Assembly (NCBI GenBank): GCA_023525975.1
Contig: CM042035.1
Coordinates: 24,912,001 to 24,976,000 of the forward strand
Source: Smallanthus sonchifolius
Lineage: Eukaryota; Streptophyta; Magnoliopsida; Asterales; Asteraceae
Length of the DNA: 64,000 nucleotides
Direction of reading: 5' to 3'
Within the stretch, counting starts at the first letter, position 1. Every line of letters starts with the position of its first letter. The notes beneath the pieces are model-generated. The model worked only from the letters and a program-made list of their open reading frames with translations. It was not told the origin of the DNA and did not search any database. Below, piece after piece: positions 57,745 through 64,000 of this stretch. The position numbers and the translations under genes were made by a program.

Positions 57745-58134
57745 GAAATAACTCTTTCATTCTATTACTTTATCCCCTTCCACACATGACTCATTTTTAC
57801 TTGCATTCTCCTCTTGCGCGCGCGTTCCGCCTTACGTCAACACGTGCGTCACCTGCCGGCGAGCGTTTAGTTCTTATACTTCCTTGTACAAAACATATTC
57901 CCACGCTCACCCGGGGCGTAAGAATAATTGACTAGTATATGAAGACACACGTGTTCCACTCGACGTCTAACCGTGTGTCTCCCGCGATCGGGCGTTCCCC
58001 GACACGGACCCGCGCGCCCGAGTCTTTACGTACGTTGACCGTTTTTTGACAAAAACTTGTTACGCCCACGCCCGCTTGCAAAATAATCAACGGGTGACGT
58101 TGTTTTGAGTAAAAAAAAATAATTACTTAAAAAA

Positions 58135-58254
58135 GGGGTTGCAACACGAGGACTTCCCAGGGGGTCACCCATCCTAGTACTACTCTCGCCCAAGCACGCT
58201 TAACTGCGGAGTTCTGATGGGATCCGGTGCTTTAGTGCTGGTATGATCGCAACC
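58135..58254 (-). rRNA. 5S rRNA gene, unit 114
   Basis: Majority gene; spacer 390 nt with cacctgcc, the unit 110 type. Confidence 0.98.
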
Positions 58255-58643
58255 GAAATAACTCTTTCAGTCTATTACTTTATCCCCTTCCACACATGAC
58301 TCATTTTTACTTGCATTCTCCTCTTGCGCGCGCGTTCCGCCTTACGTCAACACGTGCGTCACCCGCCGGCGAGCGTTTAGTTCTTATACTTCCTTGTACA
58401 AAACATATTCCCACGCTCACCCGGGGCGTAAGAATAATTGACTAGTATATGAAGACACACGTGTTCCACTCGACGTCTAACCGTGTGTCTCCCGCGATCG
58501 GGCGTTCCCCGACACGGACCCGCGCGCCCGAGTCTTTACGTACGTTGACCGTTTTTTGACAAAAACTTGTTACGCCCACGCCCGCTTGCAAAATAATCAA
58601 CGGGTGACGTTGTTTTGAGTAAAAAAAATAATTACTTAAAAAA

Positions 58644-58763
58644 GGGGTTGCAACACGAGGACTTCCCAGGGGGTCACCCATCCTAGTACTACTCTCGCCC
58701 AAGCACGCTTAACTGCGGAGTTCTGATGGGATCCGGTGCTTTAGTGCTGGTATGATCGCAACC
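58644..58763 (-). rRNA. 5S rRNA gene, unit 115
   Basis: Majority gene; spacer 389 nt, the unit 111 type without its private base. Confidence 0.98.
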
Positions 58764-59150
58764 GAAATAACTCTTCCATTCTATTACTTTATCCCCTTCC
58801 ACGCATGATTCATTTTTACTTGCATTCTCCACTTGCGCGCGCGTTCCGCCTTACGTCAACACGTGCGTCACCCGCCGGCGAGCGTTTAGTTCTTATACTT
58901 CATTGTACAAAACATATTCCCACGCTCACCCGAGGCGTAAGAATAATTGACTAGTATATGAAGACACACGTGTTCCACTCGACGTCTAACCGTGTGTCTG
59001 GCGCGATCGGGCGTTCCCCGACACGGACCCGCGCGCCCGAGTCTTTACGTACGTTAACCGTTTTTTGACAAAAACTCGTTACGCCCACGTCCGCTTGCAT
59101 AATAATCAACGGATGACGTTGTTTACAGTAAAAAAAAATAAATTAAAAAA

Positions 59151-59270
59151 GAGGTTGCAACACGAGGACTTCCCAGGGGGTCACCCATCCTAGTACTACT
59201 CTCGGCCAAGCACGCTTAACTGCGGAGTTCTGATGGGATCCGGTGCTTTAGTGCTGGTATGATCGCAACC
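59151..59270 (-). rRNA. 5S rRNA gene, unit 116 (G66C, C119T)
   Basis: G66C and C119T; spacer 387 nt with gtctggcgcg; 2,037 bp from unit 112. Confidence 0.97.
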
Positions 59271-59661
59271 GAAATAACTTTTTCAGTCTATTACTTTATC
59301 CCCTTCCACACATGACTCATTTTTACTTGCATTCTCCTCTTGCGCGCGCGTTCCGCCTTACGTCAACACGTGCGTCACCCGCCGGCGAGCGTTTAGTTCT
59401 TATACTTCCTTGTACAAAACATATTCCCACGCTCACCCGGGGCGTAAGAATAATTGACTAGTATATGAAGACACACGTGTTCCACTCGACGTCTAAACGT
59501 GTGTCTCCCGTGATCGGGAGTTCCCCGACACGGACCCGCGCGCCCGAGTCTTTACGTACGTTGACCGTTTTTTGACAAAAACTTGTTACGCCCACGCCCG
59601 CTTGCAAAATAATCAACGGGTGACGTTGTTTTGAGTAAAAAAAAATAATTACTTAAAAAAA

Positions 59662-59781
59662 GGGGTTGCAACACGAGGACTTCCCAGGGGGTCACCCATC
59701 CTAATACTACTCTCGCCCAAGCACGCTTAACTGCGGAGTTCTGATGGGATCCGGTGCTTTAGTGCTGGTATGATCGCAACC
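59662..59781 (-). rRNA. 5S rRNA gene, unit 117 (C78T)
   Basis: C78T; spacer 391 nt. Confidence 0.97.
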
Positions 59782-60170
59782 GAAATAACTCTTTCATTCT
59801 ATTACTTTATCCCCTTCCACACATGACTCATTTTTACTTGCATTCTCCTCTTGCGCGCGCGTTCCGCCTTACGTCAACACGTGCGTCACCCGCAGGCGAG
59901 CGTTTAGTTCTTATACTTCCTTGTACAAAACATATTCCCACGCTCACCCGGGGCGTAAGAATAATTGACTAGTATATGAAGACACACGTGTTCCACTCGA
60001 CGTCTAAACGTGTGTCTCCCGCGATCGGGCGTTCCCCGACACGGACCCGCGCGCCCGAGTCTTTACGTACGTTGACCGTTTTTTGACAAAAACTTGTTAC
60101 GCCCACGCCCGCTTGCAAAATAATCAACGGGTGACGTTGTTTTGAGTAAAAAAAATAATTACTTAAAAAA

Positions 60171-60290
60171 GGGGTTGCAACACGAGGACTTCCCAGGGGG
60201 TCACCCATCCTAGTACTACTCTCGCCCAAGCACGCTTAACTGCGGAGTTCTGATGGGATCCGGTGCTTTAGTGCTGGTATGATCGCAACC
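60171..60290 (-). rRNA. 5S rRNA gene, unit 118
   Basis: Majority gene; spacer 389 nt with cgcaggcg. Confidence 0.98.
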
Positions 60291-60677
60291 GAAATAACTC
60301 TTCCATTCTATTACTTTATCCCCTTCCACGCATGATTCATTTTTACTTGCATTCTCCACTTGCGCGCGCGTTCCGCCTTACGTCAACACGTGCGTCACCC
60401 GCCGGCGAGCGTTTAGTTCTTATACTTCATTGTACAAAACATATTCCCACGCTCACCCGAGGCGTAAGAATAATTGACTAGTATATGAAGACACACGTGT
60501 TCCACTCGACGTCTAACCGTGTGTCTCGCGCGATCGGGCGTTTCCCGACACGGACCCGCGCGCCCGAGTCTTTACGTACGTTAACCGTTTTTTGACAAAA
60601 ACTCGTTACGCCCACGTCCGCTTGCATAATAATCAACGGATGACGTTGTTTACAGTAAAAAAAAATAAATTAAAAAA

Positions 60678-60797
60678 GAGGTTGCAACACGAGGACTTCC
60701 CAGGGGGTCACCCATCCTAGTACTACTCTCGGCCAAGCACGCTTAACTGCGGAGTTCTGATGGGATCCGGTGCTTTAGTGCTGGTATGATCGCAACC
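60678..60797 (-). rRNA. 5S rRNA gene, unit 119 (G66C, C119T)
   Basis: G66C and C119T; spacer 387 nt with a private gtttcccgac near 60540; opens the last 8-unit-order block. Confidence 0.97.
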
Positions 60798-61187
60798 GAA
60801 ATAACTTTTTCAGTCTATTACTTTATCCCCTTCCACACATGACTCATTTTTACTTGCATTCTCCTCTTGCGCGCGCGTTCCGCCTTACGTCAACACGTGC
60901 GTCACCCGCCGGCGAGCGTTTAGTTCTTATACTTCCTTGTACAAAACATATTCCCACGCTCACCCGGGGCGTAAGAATAATTGACTAGTATATGAAGACA
61001 CACGTGTTCCACTCGACGTCTAAACGTGTGTCTCCCGCGATCGGGCGTTCCCCGACAGGGACCCGCGCGCCCGAGTCTTTTCGTACGTTGACCGTTTTTT
61101 GACAAAAACTTGTTACGCCCACGCCCGCTTGCAAAATAATCAACGGGTGACGTTGTTTTGAGTAAAAAAAAATAATTACTTAAAAAA

Positions 61188-61307
61188 GGGGTTGCAACAC
61201 GAGGACTTCCCAGGGGGTCACCCATCCTAGTACTACTCTCGCCCAAGCACGCTTAACTGCGGAGTTCTGATGGGATCCGATGCTTTAGTGCTGGTATGAT
61301 CGCAACC
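61188..61307 (-). rRNA. 5S rRNA gene, unit 120 (C28T)
   Basis: C28T; spacer 390 nt with gtcttttcg and a private gacaggg. Confidence 0.97.
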
Positions 61308-61697
61308 GAAATAACTCTTTCATTCTATTACTTTATCCCCTTCCACACATAACTCATTTTTACTTGCATTCTCCTCTTGCGCGCGCGTTCCGCCTTACGT
61401 CAACACGTGCGTCACCTGCCGGCGAGCGTTTAGTTCTTATACTTCCTTGTACAAAACATATTCCCACGCTCACCCGGGGCGTAAGAATAATTGACTAGTA
61501 TATGAAGACACACGTGTTCCACTCGACGTCTAACCGTGTGTCTCCCGCGATCGGGCGTTCCCCGACAAGGACCCGCGCGCCCGAGTCTTTACGTACGTTG
61601 ACCGTTTTTTGACAAAAACTTGTTACGCCCACGCCCGCTTGCAAAATAATCAACGGGTGACGTTGTTTTGAGTAAAAAAAAATAATTACTTAAAAAA

Positions 61698-61817
61698 GGG
61701 GTTGCAACACGAGGACTTCCCAGGGGGTCACCCATCCTAGTACTACTCTCGCCCAAGCACGCTTAACTGCGGAGTTCTGATGGGATCCGGTGCTTTAGTG
61801 CTGGTATGATCGCAACC
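61698..61817 (-). rRNA. 5S rRNA gene, unit 121
   Basis: Majority gene; spacer 390 nt with cacctgcc and gacaagg. Confidence 0.98.
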
Positions 61818-62207
61818 GAAATAACTCTTTCAGTCTATTACTTTATCCCCTTCCACACATGACTCATTTTTACTTGCATTCTCCTCTTGCGCGCGCGTTC
61901 CGCCTTACGTCAACACGTGCGTCACCCGCCGGCGAGCGTTTAGTTCTTATACTTCCTTGTACAAAACATATTCCCACGCTCACCCGGGGCGTAAGAATAA
62001 TTGACTAGTATATGAAGACACACGTGTTCCACTCGACGTCTAACCGTGTGTCTCCCGCGATCGGGCGTTCCCCGACACGGACCCGCGCGCCCGAGTCTTT
62101 ACGTACGTTGACCGTTTTTTGACAAAAACTTGTTACGCCCAAGCCCGCTTGCAAAATAATCAACGGGTGACGTTGTTTTGAGTAAAAAAAAATAATTACT
62201 TAAAAAA

Positions 62208-62327
62208 GGGGTTGCAACACGAGGACTTCACAGGGGGTCACCCATCCTAGTACTACTCTCGCCCAAGCACGCTTAACTGCGGAGTTCTGATGGGATCCGG
62301 TGCTTTAGTGCTGGTATGATCGCAACC
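62208..62327 (-). rRNA. 5S rRNA gene, unit 122 (G98T)
   Basis: G98T; spacer 390 nt with cccaagcccgc. Confidence 0.95.
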
Positions 62328-62713
62328 GAAATAACTCTTTCATTCTATTACTTTATCCCCTTCCACACATGACTCATTTTTACTTGCATTCTCCTCTTGC
62401 GCGCGCGTTCCGCATTACGTCAACACGTGCGTCACCCGCCGGCGAGCGTTTAGTTCTTATACTTCCTTGTACAAAACATATTCCCATGCTCACCCGGGGC
62501 GTAAGAATAATTGACTAGTATATGAAGACACACGTGTTCCACTCGACGTCTAAACGTGTGTCTCCCGCGATCGGGCGTTCCCCGACACGGACCCGCGCGC
62601 CCGAGTCTTTACGTACGTTGACCGTTTTTTGACAAAAACTTGTTACGCCCACGCCCGCTTGCAAAATAATCAACGTGTGACGTTGTTTTGGGTAAAAAAA
62701 ATAAATTAAAAAA

Positions 62714-62833
62714 GGGGTTGCAACACAAGGACTTCCCAGGGGGTCACCCATCCTAGTACTACTCTCGCCCAAGCACGCTTAACTGCGGAGTTCTGATGGG
62801 ATCCGGTGCTTTAGTGCTGGTATGATCGCAACC
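62714..62833 (-). rRNA. 5S rRNA gene, unit 123 (C107T)
   Basis: C107T; complete class C spacer, 386 nt. Confidence 0.97.
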
Positions 62834-63223
62834 GAAATAACTCTTTCAGTCTATTACTTTATCCCCTTCCACACATGACTCATTTTTACTTGCATTCTCC
62901 TCTTGCGCGCGCGTTCCGCCTTACGTCAACACGTGCGTCACCCGCCGGCGAGCGTTTAGTTCTTATACTTCCTTGTACAAAACATATTCCCACGCTCACC
63001 CGGGGCGTAAGAATAATTGACTAGTATATGAAGACACACGTGTTCCACTCGACGTCTAAACGTGTGTCTCCCGTGATCGGGCGTTCCCCGACAAGGACCC
63101 GCGCGCCCGAGTCTTTACGTACGTTGACCGTTTTTTGACAAAAACTTGTTACGCCCACGCCCGTTTGCAAAATAATCAACGGGTGACGTTGTTTTGAGTA
63201 AAAAAAAATAATTACTTAAAAAA

Positions 63224-63343
63224 GGGGTTGCAACACGAGGACTTCCCAGGGGGTCACCCATCCTAGTACTACTCTCGCCCAAGCACGCTTAACTGCGGAG
63301 TTCTGATGGGATCCGGTGCTTTAGTGCTGGTATGATCGCAACC
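63224..63343 (-). rRNA. 5S rRNA gene, unit 124
   Basis: Majority gene; spacer 390 nt with cgtgatcggg and cccgtttgc. Confidence 0.98.
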
Positions 63344-63733
63344 GAAATAACTCTTTCATTCTATTACTTTATCCCCTTCCACACATGACTCATTTTTACT
63401 TGCATTCTCCTCTTGCGCGCGCGTTCCGCCTTACGTCAACACGTGCGTCACCCGCCGGCGAGCGTTTAGTTCTTATACTTCCTTGTACAAAACATATTCC
63501 CACGCTCACCCGGGGCGTAAGAATAATTGACTAGTATATGAAGACACACGTGTTCCACTTGACGTCTAACCGTGTGTCTCCCGCGATCGGGCGTTCCCCG
63601 ACACGGACCCGCGCGCCCGAGTCTTTACGTACGTTGATCGTTTTTTGACAAAAACTTGTTACGCCCACGCCCGCTTGCAAAATAATCAACGGGTGACGTT
63701 GTTTTGAGTAAAAAAAAATAATTACTTAAAAAA

Positions 63734-63853
63734 GGGGTTGCAACACGAGGACTTCCCAGGGGGTCACCCATCCTAGTACTACTCTCGCCCAAGCACGCTT
63801 AACTGCGGAGTTCTGATGGGATCCGGTGCTTTAGTGCTGGTATGATCGCAACC
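63734..63853 (-). rRNA. 5S rRNA gene, unit 125 (altered TATA-like box)
   Basis: Majority gene where the 8-unit order would predict C49T, so the order breaks here. The TATA-like element is changed at -25 (63878), giving ATAATG in place of ATAAAG. Spacer 390 nt with private cacttgacg and gttgatcg. Confidence 0.97.
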
Positions 63854-64000
63854 GAAATAACTCTTTCAGTCTATTACATTATCCCCTTCCACAAATGACT
63901 CATTTTTACTTGCATTCTCCTCTTGCGCGCGCGTTCCGCCTTACGTCAACACGTGCGTCACCCGCCGGCGAGCGTTTAGTTCTTATACTTCCTTGTACAA
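63854..64000. other. Partial 5S spacer at the right edge
   Basis: Upstream flank of unit 125, with its promoter region, the alternating gc block and the first CACGTG. It carries private attacatt and cacaaatg and is cut off at the cttccttgtacaa stretch. Confidence 0.95.

Larger units (their letters stand above)
57114..60677. repeat. 4-unit then 3-unit repeats, units 112-118
   Basis: Units 112-115 read G66C+C119T, C78T, majority (cacctgcc spacer), majority. Unit 116 lies 2,037 bp after unit 112, and units 116 and 119 are 1,527 bp apart, so a four-unit and a three-unit version alternate. Confidence 0.85.
60678..63733. repeat. Partial 8-unit order, units 119-124
   Basis: The order G66C+C119T, C28T, majority, G98T, C107T, majority repeats that of units 15-20 with the same spacer subtypes. 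Unit 125 breaks it. Confidence 0.88.
1..64000 (-). repeat. Tandem 5S rDNA array (125 complete units)
   Basis: Every part of the window is assigned to a head-to-tail repeat made of a 120-nt 5S rRNA gene and a spacer of about 390 nt. All 125 genes point leftward. Start-to-start spacing is mostly 507 or 510 bp, set by the spacer class. It is 499 or 503 bp where 8 nt are deleted, 549 bp where a 40-bp duplication sits, and 678 bp where a gene has been lost. No unrelated sequence interrupts the array, no unit is inverted, and no other rRNA gene is linked to it, so this is the separated (S-type) 5S arrangement common in seed plants. Edges are not reached on either side. Confidence 0.98.

Noticed and set aside
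1..64000. CRISPR array, given many regular repeats
   Set aside because: The repeated element is a 120-nt 5S gene, the between-gene sequence is itself repeated, and there are no cas genes.
1..64000. 5S genes linked to other rRNA genes, tRNA or spliced-leader genes
   Set aside because: No 18S, 5.8S, 25S, tRNA or spliced-leader sequence is visible between units on either strand.
1..64000. A previously undescribed genetic system
   Set aside because: The whole window is accounted for by 5S rRNA genes and their spacers. The unusual part is the higher-order organisation and its scars, not a new gene system.

Overview
The whole window lies inside one uninterrupted nuclear 5S ribosomal RNA gene array of a land plant. 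I count 125 complete 5S rRNA genes, all on the minus strand, spaced every 499-550 bp (usually 507-510 bp), with two longer gaps where a gene has been lost. Each unit is a 120-nt 5S gene plus a spacer of about 386-391 nt. The plant assignment rests on the gene body: the internal control region, the GGATCC at gene positions 30-35, and the 3' half are typical of plant 5S rRNA, followed directly by T-runs. I cannot name the species. There are no protein genes, tRNAs, transposons or CRISPR arrays; the short ORFs are repeat-phase artefacts of the 5S unit.

The gene family carries a small set of recurrent base variants (numbered in RNA sense): C28T, C35T, C49T, A50T, G66C+C119T, C78T, G98T, G98A, C107T, C120A and C120T. 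43 of the 125 copies show none of them. The spacers fall into three main classes: A, about 390 nt; B, about 387 nt; and C, 386 nt. Gene variants and spacer classes travel together, so they work as haplotype labels that expose a higher-order structure.

Layout: (I) 1-7.0 kb, units 1-14, in which units 8-10 copy units 1-3 at 3,553 bp. (II) 7.4-19.2 kb, an 8-unit higher-order repeat of 4,070 bp in three consecutive copies (units 15-38). (III) 19.6-35.0 kb, 4- and 5-unit repeats with the order C35T / C120A / C49T / majority, including a 2,539-bp five-unit tandem duplication (units 59-63 and 64-68). (IV) 35.4-44.5 kb, a degraded copy of the 8-unit order, containing a twice-present deletion scar that removed a 5S gene, carried on a 1,187-bp repeat. 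(V) 44.9-60.3 kb, 3- and 4-unit repeats (C78T / majority / G66C+C119T), with a block closely matching units 11-15 some 46.1 kb away. (VI) 60.7-64.0 kb, the 8-unit order again. Both window ends fall in spacer.

Functionally each unit should be an independent RNA polymerase III gene: an internal promoter (box A, intermediate element, box C), a TATA-like ATAAAG near -28, C at -1, and a T6 terminator touching the 3' end. The main interest is the record of unequal crossing-over, conversion-like patches and a deletion scar with a templated filler. The first helix-I pairs also show a U3-A116 pair in place of the G-C or A-U pair I recall from other plants. All multi-unit statements assume the assembly is correct, which is a real caveat for 5S arrays.
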